Shown: piece by piece, positions 36,962 through 45,873 of the stretch
Position numbering within the stretch: the first letter of the stretch is position 1
How the letters are laid out: every line of letters begins with the position of its first letter
Assembly: GCA_963707965.1 (NCBI GenBank)
Contig: CAVPRR010000007.1
Coordinates: forward strand, 744,001 to 808,000
DNA: 64,000 nucleotides
Direction: 5' to 3'
Source of the DNA: VRUE01 sp963707965
GTDB lineage: Bacteria; Actinomycetota; Thermoleophilia; Solirubrobacterales; 70-9
The notes under the pieces: generated by a model
Told to the model about the DNA's origin: nothing
What the model saw: the letters and a program-made list of their open reading frames with translations, nothing else
The model's database searches: none
Program-made: the position numbers and the translations under genes

Positions 36962-36990
36962 TTGACGGCGGCTTGTTCCACTTGTATGGA
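36962..36990 (+). promoter_or_regulatory. Sigma-70-type promoter before the delta-60 repeat gene
   Basis: TTGACG (36962-36967), a 17-bp spacer and TATGGA (36985-36990). The -10 covers the ATG at 36986 that opens the longest reading frame, which argues that translation starts further down, at GTG 37013. Confidence 0.5.
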
Positions 36991-37012
36991 CAGGGGCTCT
37001 GGTTCAAACAGC

Positions 37013-38317
37013 GTGGGCAGAACGATCAGGGCGGCGTGGATCGCGTCGCTGCTGTTCCTGCTTAGCGCTCCGGCCACCGCGCTCGCCGCTGACCCACTCG
37101 ATCCCTCGTTTGGACACGACGGGGTTTCAGTCAGCGTCACGGGCGAAAACGGAGAGCTCGACGCGATCGCCAGGGACGGCAGCGGCGAACTGGTCACGTC
37201 CGGAACCACCGAACGCGGCTTCATCGTCCAGCGCTTCCACCGCGACGGATCGATCGACAGCAGCTTCGGCAGGGACGGCGCCGCCGAAACGGGATTCGAA
37301 GGAAGCGCCTGGGGACAGGCGCTTGCGCTACAGCGCGACGGCAAGATCGTCGTCGCCGGCCCGGCTTACGACCGCCCCGACACCGCCTTCGTCCTCGCCC
37401 GCTATCTCCCCGACGGCAAGCTCGATCCGCACTTCGGCAAGCGCGGTCGCGTCGTCGCCGGCCCGAAGATGTACGACGGCGAAGCGGTTGCGATGGCGAT
37501 CCAGCCAAACGGCAAAATCCTCGTCGCCGGCTGGGCCGCCGACACCCACTTCGGCTTCACCGGAATCTTGATGCGCTTCAAGCCCAATGGCGAACTGGAC
37601 TTGAGCTTCAGCCACAACGGCTACGCGCGCATCCGCGGCGGTGACGGCAGCTTCCTCTCTGCCGTCGCCGTGCTGCCCAGCGGCAAGATCCTCGTCGCCG
37701 GAGAAATGTTCGGCCGCTTCATGATGCTGAGGGTGTTCCCCGACGGCCGCTCCGACCCGAGCTTCGGCGGCGACGGCTTCGTGGTCTCCGACACCGCTCC
37801 GCACCCGAGCTGCCGGTGCGCCCACGTCAGCGACCTCGCCCTATTGCCGCATGGGCGCATTCTGCTCAGCGGCCGCATCGAAGAAAAGGGTCAGACCTTC
37901 GCCACGCTCGCCCGCTATCTGCCCAACGGGCAGCTCGACCAGCGCTTCGGCGGCGGTGTCGTGTGGACCAGGTCCTCGCATGTCTTGGCGATGGAAGACA
38001 TGGCGATCGACCGCAGGAACGGGAAGGTCACGCTCGCCGGCTACCGGCTGCCGAAACACGCCCACCCACAGGTAGCGGTACTGCGTTACCTGCCGAGCGG
38101 CCACCTCGATCCGAGCTTTGCCGCCAGCGGGATGTTCACCCGGCACCTCGCCTACGAAAGCGTCGCGCGCTCGCTCCTGCTCGAACCGGACGGGTCGGCG
38201 GTGGTCGCCGGCCGGCTGAACCGCAGTCGAGCGGGAATCCACGAAGGGCCCGGCGAAGAATTCGTCTCCTCGGTCCTGGAAAAGGGCGAGTACCTACTGA
38301 TGCGGTTCCGGCCCTGA
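37013..38317 (+). CDS. Secreted delta-60 repeat (beta-propeller-like) protein
   Basis: A 434-residue secreted protein. The signal peptide covers RTIRAAWIASLLFLLSAPAT and ends near ALAA. The remainder is six to seven repeats of about 55-60 residues with the pattern DPSFGGDG ... ALLPDGKIVVAG ... RYLPDGxLD, the delta-60 repeat thought to form a beta-propeller. No enzymatic residues are seen. GTG 37013 is preferred over ATG 36986 because a promoter -10 overlaps the latter; both are in frame and neither has a good ribosome site. Confidence 0.8.
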   Translation: MGRTIRAAWIASLLFLLSAPATALAADPLDPSFGHDGVSVSVTGENGELDAIARDGSGELVTSGTTERGFIVQRFHRDGSIDSSFGRDGAAETGFEGSAWGQALALQRDGKIVVAGPAYDRPDTAFVLARYLPDGKLDPHFGKRGRVVAGPKMYDGEAVAMAIQPNGKILVAGWAADTHFGFTGILMRFKPNGELDLSFSHNGYARIRGGDGSFLSAVAVLPSGKILVAGEMFGRFMMLRVFPDGRSDPSFGGDGFVVSDTAPHPSCRCAHVSDLALLPHGRILLSGRIEEKGQTFATLARYLPNGQLDQRFGGGVVWTRSSHVLAMEDMAIDRRNGKVTLAGYRLPKHAHPQVAVLRYLPSGHLDPSFAASGMFTRHLAYESVARSLLLEPDGSAVVAGRLNRSRAGIHEGPGEEFVSSVLEKGEYLLMRFRP

Positions 38318-38321
38318 GTGA

Positions 38322-41156
38322 CTATGCCCGGGTCAACCGCTCGAGCAGGATTAGGACGGACTCATAGGGCTCGCCCGTAGCGCGCTCGAGGCCGATCTCG
38401 CAGGTGCGGTTGCTGGAGAGGTGGGCGTCGAAGTTGCGGCCGGAGAGCTCGGCGGCCTGGTCGCGGGTGGCTGCCTCGGTCAGCTCAGGGTGGGAGATGC
38501 CGCGGTCACCAGCGAAGCCGCAGCAGGTGGCGGAGGGGGCGACGAAGACCTCGTCGGCGAGGGCGTCGGCGAGCGATTCGAGGCGGGTGGTGAGGCCCAT
38601 GTGGCGGGTGGCGCAGGTCGGGTGGACGGTGGCCGAGCCGATCTTCTCGGCGATCTCGAGCCGCGGCAGGAGGCGATCATGCGCCCAGGCGACTGAGTCG
38701 AGGATCTCCAGCTCGGCGAGGCGCCCCAAATTCTCCTCGGTGAGCACCCCCTCCCCCGGGTCGGCGACGCCGTGGGTGCAGGAGGCGGCGTCGACCACGA
38801 TCGGCAGCGGGCCCTCCCTGCTCCAGTCCCAGAGCCGTTCGATCATCTCGTTCGCCTTGTGACGGTGGGCCTCGCCGAACCCCTTCGAGCTCCAGGGCAT
38901 CCCGCAGCAGCTGCCGACGACGTCGGCGGGAATCCAGACCGGCAGCCCGGCGCGACGCGAGACTTCGACCAGCGCCTCAACCGGGGAGCCACCGAAGATG
39001 CGATTGGTGCAGGAGGGGACGTAGACGGCCGCGGCGCCTTCGTGCAGGGTCATCGGCAGCTTCCCGGGCGCCGGCGGGGGCAGCGCCCGGCCTCGCTTCG
39101 TCATCCGTGCCAGCGGCCCGCCGAGACGAAGGCCGGCACGCGCCGCGCCCTCGACCGTGTCCCAGCGCTTGGCGATTGCGAGCGCCGCTCTCTCGGCGCG
39201 GTCTGTGTGTCGCTCCTCGCGCAGCCCCTTGACCAGCCTCCCCGTATCGATCCCGACCGGGCAGGCGAGCTGGCAGGAGCCGTCGGCGGCGCAGGTGTCC
39301 AACGCGTCGTAGGAGAACTCCTCCAGCAGCGCCCGCTGCACCGGCGAGCCCGCCGGCTGGCGCGCCATCTCGCGCCGCAGCACTATCCGCTGCCGGGGCG
39401 TCGTGGTCAGGTTGCGGCTGGGGCAGACGGGCTCGCAGAAGCCGCACTCCACGCAGGTGGTGGCCGACTCCTCGATCGGTGGCGTCGTTTTCAGGTTGCG
39501 CAGGTGCACACCGGCGTCGCGATTCAGCACGACGCCCGGGGCGAGCACCCCGTCGGGATCCGCAAGCCGCTTGACCCGCCACATCATCTCGGTGGCCTTC
39601 TCTCCCCACTCGCGCTCCACGTAGGGGGCCATGTTGATCCCGGTCCCGTGCTCGGCCTTCAGCGAGCCGTCGTAGCGCCCGACGATCAGCTCGACCAGCT
39701 TCGACATGAAGGCCTCGTAGCGGTCGAGATCCTCCTGCTTGGCGAAATCCGGGGTGAGCATGAAGTGGAGGTTCCCGGCCGAGGCGTGGCCGGCGACACC
39801 GGGGAGAAAGCCGTGCTCGCCGAGCAGCGCCTGCAGGTCGCGGGCGCCCTCGGCGATCCGCTCGGGCGGGACGCATACGTCCTCGACGATCAGCGCCGTG
39901 CCGGGCAGGCGCAGCCGCCCGATCAGCCCGTGCAGGCCCTCGCGCACCCGCCAGGCGAGCTCGATCTCGTCGGAATCGCGGCTGAACTCAATCGGCCGGA
40001 TCGTCTCGTGCGAGGAGAGGATCTCGTTCGCCCTGACGATGTGGGAGTCGAGCTCGGCGTCCGAGGCGCTGCCGAACTCGATCAGCAGCACCGCCGACTC
40101 GGGCGGCAGCTCCTTCCACTCCTCGGGCGCGCCGACCATGTTCCACGCTGCGGTGATCAGCGCCGGTGCGACCATCAGCTCTACCGCCGTCGCACCGGAG
40201 TCGACCAGGTCGCGAACCGGCGCGATCGCCGCGTCGATGCCGGGGAAGTGAACCCAGGCAGTGCTCGTGTGAGCCGGCAGCGGCACGGTCTCGAAGACCG
40301 CCTCGGCGACGAAGGCGAGGGTGCCCTCCGAGCCGACCACGAGGCGGCGGAAGATCTCCAGCGGCTCCTCGGCGTCGAGGAAGGCGCAGAGCCGGTAGCC
40401 GGTCGTGTTCTTGATCGCGAACTTACGCTGGATGCGCTCGCTCAGCTCGGCATCGGAGCGGATCTCGTCCCGGATCGCAGCAAGCCCGACGGCCAGCTCC
40501 GGCTCCTCTGCCGCGAAGCGCTCGGCGGCGTCCGGCGCCGCTGTGTCGATCATCGTGCCGGAGGGCAGCGCGAAGGTCATCGAGCGAACCGTCGAGTAGG
40601 AGTCGTGGACGACGCCGCAGCGCATCCCACCGGAGTTGTTGGCGATCACGCCGCCAACCGTGGCGATGTCGGTGCTGGCCGGGTCGGGGCCGAGCCTGCT
40701 GCCGTACGGGGCGAGGACCCGGTTGGCGTGGCCGAGCACGGTGCCCGGCTTGACCCGGGCCAGCGCCCCGTTCTCCTCCACCGCGACCCCCGCGAAATGG
40801 CGGCGCACGTCGACCAGGATTCCGTCGCTCTGCCCCTGGCCGTTGAGGCTGGTGCCTCCGGCCCGGAAGACCACCGGGATGCCGGCGCGCCGACCGTAGG
40901 CGAGGACCCTGGCGACATCGTCGGCATCGCGCGCCATGACCACCGCCCTGGGGAGGAGCCGGTAGGGGCTGGCGTCGGAGGCGTAGCGGACGATGTCGCT
41001 GGCGCGGCCCAGGACCCGGTCGGCGCCCAGCAACTCCTCGAGCTCGCCGCGGAGCGGCTGTGCGGTGCCGGCCGCGATCTCGTCGGGGGCGCGATCGGGG
41101 GCGGGCTCTGTCGCCTGTGGCGCAAGCGACGACATCTTCCGCTCCAGCAGCGCCAT
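38322..41156 (-). CDS. FAD/4Fe-4S 2-hydroxyacid dehydrogenase (GlcD-GlcF-type fusion)
   Basis: A 944-residue fusion. The N-terminal half is a PCMH-type FAD-binding domain (VVFRAGGTSLNGQGQSDGI, GPDPASTDIATVGGVIANN) with an oxidase C-domain (GHASAGNLHF, KAEHGTGINMAPYV). Next come two ferredoxin clusters (CVECGFCEPVCPSRN; CAADGSCQLACPVGID), then CCG domains of the GlcF/LutA type (SCCGMPWSSKG, TCCGFAGDRG). Such enzymes oxidise D-lactate, glycolate or other 2-hydroxyacids and pass electrons to the membrane pool. It lies 76 bp after a 2-oxoacid decarboxylase gene in the same direction. A 24-codon mini-ORF ends exactly at its ATG. Confidence 0.93.
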   Translation of the reverse strand: MALLERKMSSLAPQATEPAPDRAPDEIAAGTAQPLRGELEELLGADRVLGRASDIVRYASDASPYRLLPRAVVMARDADDVARVLAYGRRAGIPVVFRAGGTSLNGQGQSDGILVDVRRHFAGVAVEENGALARVKPGTVLGHANRVLAPYGSRLGPDPASTDIATVGGVIANNSGGMRCGVVHDSYSTVRSMTFALPSGTMIDTAAPDAAERFAAEEPELAVGLAAIRDEIRSDAELSERIQRKFAIKNTTGYRLCAFLDAEEPLEIFRRLVVGSEGTLAFVAEAVFETVPLPAHTSTAWVHFPGIDAAIAPVRDLVDSGATAVELMVAPALITAAWNMVGAPEEWKELPPESAVLLIEFGSASDAELDSHIVRANEILSSHETIRPIEFSRDSDEIELAWRVREGLHGLIGRLRLPGTALIVEDVCVPPERIAEGARDLQALLGEHGFLPGVAGHASAGNLHFMLTPDFAKQEDLDRYEAFMSKLVELIVGRYDGSLKAEHGTGINMAPYVEREWGEKATEMMWRVKRLADPDGVLAPGVVLNRDAGVHLRNLKTTPPIEESATTCVECGFCEPVCPSRNLTTTPRQRIVLRREMARQPAGSPVQRALLEEFSYDALDTCAADGSCQLACPVGIDTGRLVKGLREERHTDRAERAALAIAKRWDTVEGAARAGLRLGGPLARMTKRGRALPPPAPGKLPMTLHEGAAAVYVPSCTNRIFGGSPVEALVEVSRRAGLPVWIPADVVGSCCGMPWSSKGFGEAHRHKANEMIERLWDWSREGPLPIVVDAASCTHGVADPGEGVLTEENLGRLAELEILDSVAWAHDRLLPRLEIAEKIGSATVHPTCATRHMGLTTRLESLADALADEVFVAPSATCCGFAGDRGISHPELTEAATRDQAAELSGRNFDAHLSSNRTCEIGLERATGEPYESVLILLERLTRA

Positions 41157-41231
41157 CTAGGTCCCTCCGGCTGCGCGGGGGGCCATCGACTGGCTCCCTC
41201 CGGCTGCGTGCGGGGCCGTGGGGTCGTTCAT
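41157..41231 (-). CDS. 24-codon mini-ORF bridging two genes, built from a 33-bp tandem repeat
   Basis: ATG 41231 lies one base after the decarboxylase stop (TGAGATG). It reads 24 codons and stops with TAG directly before the ATG of the dehydrogenase (TAGATG). The frame contains two copies of a 33-bp unit carrying a Shine-Dalgarno-like GGAGGGA; the repeated peptide is AAGG. It probably serves coupling, if anything, and may not be a functional peptide. Confidence 0.4.
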   Translation of the reverse strand: MNDPTAPHAAGGSQSMAPRAAGGT

Positions 41232-41232
41232 C

Positions 41233-42831
41233 TCAGAACAGCGACATCCCCGGGGCGACGGGAACTTCCACCAGCTCCGGCTCGGAGGACGCCACCGCGG
41301 AGGCGAGGGCGTCCCGCACCTCGTCGCGATCCCTCACCCTGTGGGTCCTGACCCCGTAGCCCTCGGCCACCGAGGCGACGTTGAGGTCCGGCAGGTCGAG
41401 GCCAGGGGAGCCCTGCAGCGACTCGACTTCCGCGAACCACTTGAGGATCGCGTACTCGTCGTTGCGCAGGACGAGGAACGTCACCGGCGCCCGGTGGGCG
41501 ACGGCGCTCCAGAATGCGGTGACCGAGTACTGGACCGAGCCCTCTCCGATCACACAGACGACGGGGCGGTCGGGCTGGGCAAGCTGCACGCCGACGGAGG
41601 CGGCGAGACCAAAGCCGAGTCCGCCCCCGGCGCTGAAGTAATAGCTGCCGGGGCGCGAAAGGCGGAGCTGGTTGCGAAGCGCCAGGGTGCTGGATGGCGA
41701 CTCGAGCACGACGATCCCGTCCTCGGGGAAGACCTCGGCGAGAGCGGAATGGACGGTGGAAGAGTTGAGCGGGTCGGTCGCGGGGATTTCCTGCGGGCCC
41801 TCGTTGGGCGGCGGGGCGGGGCGCGAGGATTCCGGCACGACCTCCAGCAACGCCCTCAGGGTCAGCCCCACGTCGGCGACAATCGCGTCGCCCATCGGGG
41901 CGCGGGCCGCCTCGTCCGGGTCGCTGGTGATCGCCACGAGCTGCGCTCCCTCCGGCAGCAGCGGGCCGGAAATGTACGGGTAGTAGGGGAAGACAGAGCT
42001 TCCGGCGACCAGAATCAGGTCGTGATCCTCGAGGGTCTGGGCCACGGGGCCGATCGCCGGCGGGAGGACGCCGCGGAAGTTCGGGTGGTCCTCGGGGAAG
42101 CCAAGCCTCCCCCCGCCCGTCGCGGGCGTGGCCCAGACCGGCAGTCGCTGGCGCTCCGCCAGCGCCACCGCCGCGTCCCAGGCGCCGGCCGCGTCGATGT
42201 CGGGCCCGGCGACCAGGACCGGGTTCGCCGCCGCGTCGAGTCGTCCGGCGAGCGAGCGGACCGCCTCGGGATCGGCCACGGCGCGGCCGCTGACCTCGCG
42301 CGCGATCGCCTCCCTGGTGTCCGCCTCGTCCACCTCGACTGCCCAATCGTCCATCGGCACCGAGACGAAGACCGGCCCCCGTGGGGGGAGCGAGGCAAGG
42401 TGCGCGCCGTGCGCCAGAGCGAGGGGCACGTCCTCGGCGCGCGGGGGCTCATACGCCCACTTGACCAGCGGATGCGGCATGCGGATCGCGTCGCGGTTGG
42501 TCAGGTTCGCCTGCAGCGTCATCTGCGCTCGCACCTGCTGGCCGGCGGTGATCAGCAGCGGCGTGTGATTGGCCTGTGCGTTGAAGATCGCGCCCATCGC
42601 GTTCCCGACACCGGGTGCGGTATGGAGGTTGGCTATCGCGGTGCGGCCCGAGGCCTGGGCGTAACCGTCCGCCATGCCGACGACCACGGCCTCGTGCAGG
42701 CCCAACACATAGCGAAAGTCATCGGGAAGGTCGGCGAGCATCGGCAGCTCGGTGGAGCCCGGGTTGCCGAATATCGTCGTCATACCCCGGGCACGGAAAA
42801 GATCGAAGCTGGCGTCGCGGACCGTCGGCAT
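41233..42831 (-). CDS. Thiamine-diphosphate 2-oxoacid decarboxylase, benzoylformate-decarboxylase-like
   Basis: A 532-residue ThDP enzyme resembling benzoylformate decarboxylase. It has RDASFDLFRARGMTTIFGNP at the start, PGSTELPM, the catalytic Glu in GLHEAVVVGMADGYAQASGR, and the C-terminal ThDP/Mg site GEGSVQYSVTAFWS. The last motif is normally GDGS; Glu here replaces the metal-binding Asp. ATG 42831 fits the family N-terminus, and the longer upstream frame does not. It should turn a 2-oxoacid into an aldehyde and CO2. The next gene, a 2-hydroxyacid dehydrogenase, could provide its substrate, giving a mandelate-type two-step route. This is inference. Confidence 0.85.
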   Translation of the reverse strand: MPTVRDASFDLFRARGMTTIFGNPGSTELPMLADLPDDFRYVLGLHEAVVVGMADGYAQASGRTAIANLHTAPGVGNAMGAIFNAQANHTPLLITAGQQVRAQMTLQANLTNRDAIRMPHPLVKWAYEPPRAEDVPLALAHGAHLASLPPRGPVFVSVPMDDWAVEVDEADTREAIAREVSGRAVADPEAVRSLAGRLDAAANPVLVAGPDIDAAGAWDAAVALAERQRLPVWATPATGGGRLGFPEDHPNFRGVLPPAIGPVAQTLEDHDLILVAGSSVFPYYPYISGPLLPEGAQLVAITSDPDEAARAPMGDAIVADVGLTLRALLEVVPESSRPAPPPNEGPQEIPATDPLNSSTVHSALAEVFPEDGIVVLESPSSTLALRNQLRLSRPGSYYFSAGGGLGFGLAASVGVQLAQPDRPVVCVIGEGSVQYSVTAFWSAVAHRAPVTFLVLRNDEYAILKWFAEVESLQGSPGLDLPDLNVASVAEGYGVRTHRVRDRDEVRDALASAVASSEPELVEVPVAPGMSLF

Positions 42832-43000
42832 CCCGGGCGCAACCCTAGAGGCTCGATGTGGGTCGTGCACCCACGTTGAGCTGGGTTGTGCCGCCATGTG
42901 GACAAGCCCCGCACGCCGGCTGGATCGACAGGCCCACCGGCCTGGCGCGCGCTTGCGAGACTCAAGGCGGCACCGCCGGCCCGCCGATACCCGGAGGGAC

Positions 43001-43750
43001 GTGCCGGGAACAACCGACAACAGGCGAGGCCCGCGACCCGCGCGCGTTGCGCTGCCCGCTCTGATCGCCACGGCGCTGCTCTCCTGCTTCGCCGCGAGCA
43101 CCGCGAGTGCTGGCCCCAGCGCCACACGCCTCGTAAGCGCCACGGGGACGATTGTCCCGATCCCGGCCGCAATCCCCCACGAAAGCGGCGACATGATCGA
43201 CCGTCGCATCGTCCCCGACCTGCGCTGGCTTGCCGGTCGCTTCCCGATCTTTGTCACCGACGGCTACTCAGGGCCGCTCCCCGACGGCGAGCATGCCGGC
43301 TGCCGGGGCTGCCACGTCAAGCGCTCCGATCACTACAACGGCCTCGCGGTCGACATCGTGCCGCTGCACTGGAGCGACCGGTGCGACCGAAACTGGCGCG
43401 GGATCACACGGCTCGCCCTCTGGGCCGAGCCGCGCCAGAACCGCCCCGTGCCGCCGTTTCGCTGGGTCGGCTACAACGGCGACGCCGGTCACGGCTGCGG
43501 CGACCACCTGCACATCTCCTGGGAACACGCCCCCGCCCCGCAATTCCAGCTGGCCGAATGGGTGGAGGTCTTCCCCACCGGTGGCAACGACATCGCCGCG
43601 CCCCCACGCCCAGGCTCGAACCCGGGTCAGTGGCAGGGAGGAGCGCAAAGTGGCAGGGGCGAAGATCCGGCAGACCAGGAACCGCCGGAAAGCCCGCGAG
43701 GCGGCATATCCCAGATCCAGACCGGCGGCGTTTCCCCGCGCGGCGACTGA
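43001..43750 (+). CDS. Secreted M15-like metallopeptidase
   Basis: A 249-residue protein from GTG 43001, with GGAGGG three bases upstream. A basic head and hydrophobic stretch (VALPALIATALLSCFAAST) form a signal peptide. The domain holds SDHYNGLAVDIVP (SxHxxGxAxD zinc site) and GDHLHISWEH (HxHxS), the pattern of M15/VanY-type D,D- or L,D-peptidases acting on peptidoglycan. The Cys-rich stretch EHAGCRGCHVK may carry a disulfide. The C-terminal 50 residues are Gly/Pro/Gln-rich and disordered. An upstream extension in the same frame exists but is Arg-rich and unlike protein. Confidence 0.78.
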   Translation: MPGTTDNRRGPRPARVALPALIATALLSCFAASTASAGPSATRLVSATGTIVPIPAAIPHESGDMIDRRIVPDLRWLAGRFPIFVTDGYSGPLPDGEHAGCRGCHVKRSDHYNGLAVDIVPLHWSDRCDRNWRGITRLALWAEPRQNRPVPPFRWVGYNGDAGHGCGDHLHISWEHAPAPQFQLAEWVEVFPTGGNDIAAPPRPGSNPGQWQGGAQSGRGEDPADQEPPESPRGGISQIQTGGVSPRGD

Positions 43751-43784
43751 GCCCGACGCGCCCCCTCCGGCTCCTGCACCGGCC

Positions 43785-43826
43785 TTCATAGGATGCGCCC
43801 GATGCTTCATAGGATGCGCCCGATGC
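43785..43826 (+). repeat. 21-bp direct duplication over the lipoprotein start
   Basis: TTCATAGGATGCGCCCGATG plus C occurs at 43785-43805 and again at 43806-43826. Each copy holds AGGA and an ATG 8 bp later, so the gene has two in-frame initiation sites with equal ribosome-binding sites (ATG 43802 and ATG 43823). Confidence 0.85.
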
Positions 43827-44296
43827 GCGTCCCGATCGCGATTCTCGCCGCTACTGCGGCGATCCTGGCCGTCGCCGGCTGTGGTGCAAGCAGCGACCGC
43901 ACCCCTGCCGCGTGCCTCGATGGAGCGAACGCCTACATCGATGCTCTGCAAGGGGCGCCGGGCAAAGTCAGACTTGGCGGCGAGATACCGATCGGCGACT
44001 GCCTGCCGGAGAACCAGAAGAGCGGCGATCTCGCCACCGTGGGCGCCACGCTGGTGACCGTGGCGACCAGGCTCAACGCCGAGGCCCGGACCAGCCCCGG
44101 AAGCTCCGCGAACCTCCAGCTCGGCTACCTGCTCGGCGCCACTCGGGACCGGACCGAGCGCACCGGCGGCATCCACGACGAGCTGCTGCGCCGCCTCGCC
44201 GCCGCCGCCCGGTACAGCCCCCGCGGTCACCCGCTCCCATTGCGGTTCCTGAGCACCTTCCGGCTGGGCGAGGATGCCGGCTACACCTCCGGCTAA
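43823..44296 (+). CDS. Hypothetical lipoprotein
   Basis: A 157-residue protein with a lipoprotein signal: MRVPIAILAATAAILAVAGC, lipobox AVAGC, mature Cys at residue 20. The mature part has two further cysteines (PAACLDGAN and IGDCLPENQ) and is otherwise helical; no family is recognised. ATG 43823 or 43802 can serve as start because a 21-bp duplication repeats the ribosome site. It follows the M15-like peptidase gene and may share its transcript. Confidence 0.72.
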   Translation: MRVPIAILAATAAILAVAGCGASSDRTPAACLDGANAYIDALQGAPGKVRLGGEIPIGDCLPENQKSGDLATVGATLVTVATRLNAEARTSPGSSANLQLGYLLGATRDRTERTGGIHDELLRRLAAAARYSPRGHPLPLRFLSTFRLGEDAGYTSG

Positions 44297-44402
44297 GTCA
44301 CCATGGCTGAGCCCGGGCTGCATGCCCGAGCCTCCGACTTGACTCGCTCACCCACGGCGGGCCTGGCTCTCACGGAAGTTCCTGTGTCAAGCTTGGCGCG
44401 AG

Positions 44403-45689
44403 ATGGAGGACCCAGTGCGATACGAGGGCGGTGGCGCTCGGCGCTGCCGGTCCCAGCCACGCCAGCGGCAGGAGGGTCAGCTGCGCCCCACGGACGTCGT
44501 CGGGGCCTTTTTCGTCTGCGGGATCGCCTTCCTGCTCGCGGCTGCCGCCGCGGGAGTCGCCCAGTGGCTCGATCCGTGGCCGCATGGCCGCTGGCTGGCA
44601 CTGCACCTGGCCTTCGTCGGCGGCGTTTCGCAGCTCGTGCTCGGCGCCAGCCAGTTCTTCGCCGGTGCATTCCTGGCAACCGACCCGCCTCCCCGCTGGC
44701 TCGTCCGCTGTGAGGTCCTGGCCTGGAACGCTGGCGCGATCCTGCTCGCATTCGCGGTTCCAGAGCGGTCCGACACCCTGGTCCTGGCGGCGGTCGGCCT
44801 GCTCGCCGCGTCTCTGCTCGGGTGGGGGGCGGCGATTGCGCTGATGCGGCGTCGGTCGCTGCGCAGCGCCCCGTGGGCGACCCGCTGGTACGTGAGCAGC
44901 GCCGCGTTCCTCGGGCTTGGAGTGCTGGCCGGCACACTGCTGGCCCGCGGCGTGCCCTGGAACCACGGCAACCTGCTGGGTGCGCACATGTCCCTGAACC
45001 TGGCGGGGTGGTTCGGGGGCGCCATCGTCGGCACCCTCCACACGTTCTACCCGTCGCTGACCCAGACTCAGCTTCGCTTTCCGCGCCTCCAGGGGGTCGC
45101 CTTCGCCACCTGGACGGGCGGCGTGGCTGCCCTTGCGATCGGATATGGCTGGCGGCTCGACGGCGCAGCCGTCGCCGGCTGGCTCGCTCTCTGCCTCGCC
45201 GGCCTCGCCCTCCTCGCAAACGTCGCGGCCTGCCTGCGCACCGCCAAACGCCCCCTTTCGCTGGCGGCCCGCGTCGTCGGAGCCGCGCAACTCTTTCTCC
45301 CGGTTGGCCTGCTGGTGGCCACCGGGGCCGCGATCGGCTCAGGGCCTGCGGATGCCCTGTCCGGATCCACCCGCACCGCGGTCGGCACGCTGCTGGTCTG
45401 CGGCTGGATCGGCCTGACGGTGCTCGGGTCGCTGCTCCACCTGCTGGCGGTTGTCGTGCGCGTGCGTGACTTCTCGCAGAACATGCCGGCACCCAAGCCG
45501 CGTTTCGACGCGTTCGTCGCGGTTCTCGCCAGTGCGGGCATCTCCGCACTCGCGCTTTCCCAGCAGTTCGGCCTCGACGGCTGGCAGAGCCCCGCTGCAG
45601 CCGCCCTGCTCGCCGCCTACGCGATCCTCGCTGCACGAGTCGCGGCGCTGGCCGCACGCGTCCTGATCCGAGCGCGCCCCAGCATCTGA
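44403..45689 (+). CDS. Polytopic membrane protein resembling NnrS / heme-copper oxidase subunit I-like proteins
   Basis: A 428-residue protein with 11-12 hydrophobic helices. Conserved-looking His residues sit at helix ends: LALHLAFVGGVSQLVLGASQ, LLGAHMSLNLAGWFGGAIVG with TLHTFYPSL, and LGSLLHLLAVVVRVRDF. The AHxSLNLxGW..GTLHTFYP pattern resembles cbb3 oxidase subunit I-like or NnrS-like proteins of actinobacteria, which may bind heme or copper. The function is not established. ATG 44403 precedes a polar 30-residue head; no strong ribosome site is visible. Confidence 0.65.
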   Translation: MEDPVRYEGGGARRCRSQPRQRQEGQLRPTDVVGAFFVCGIAFLLAAAAAGVAQWLDPWPHGRWLALHLAFVGGVSQLVLGASQFFAGAFLATDPPPRWLVRCEVLAWNAGAILLAFAVPERSDTLVLAAVGLLAASLLGWGAAIALMRRRSLRSAPWATRWYVSSAAFLGLGVLAGTLLARGVPWNHGNLLGAHMSLNLAGWFGGAIVGTLHTFYPSLTQTQLRFPRLQGVAFATWTGGVAALAIGYGWRLDGAAVAGWLALCLAGLALLANVAACLRTAKRPLSLAARVVGAAQLFLPVGLLVATGAAIGSGPADALSGSTRTAVGTLLVCGWIGLTVLGSLLHLLAVVVRVRDFSQNMPAPKPRFDAFVAVLASAGISALALSQQFGLDGWQSPAAAALLAAYAILAARVAALAARVLIRARPSI

Positions 45690-45698
45690 CCCCCTCAC

Positions 45699-45724
45699 GC
45701 CGCACCGCCGGCCGGCGGTGCGGC
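45699..45724. terminator. Perfect 26-nt GC palindrome, terminator-like
   Basis: GCCGCACCGCCGG (45699-45711) is followed at once by its exact complement (45712-45724). It lies 10 bp after the stop of the membrane-protein gene and 150 bp before fumC. There is no T-run. It is unrelated to the four dispersed palindromes. Confidence 0.5.
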
Positions 45725-45873
45725 GGCGGCGCGCATCCTTCGATCGTGGAAACGCTCGGTGCATGACGGCGGATTTCCGACGGTACACGTGGGTTTTGAG
45801 CCGCCCGACCACCGACCGCGCTCACCGGCATCTCAATAGGCTTGGGGAACCACAACTTCGATGGAGGCACGCC

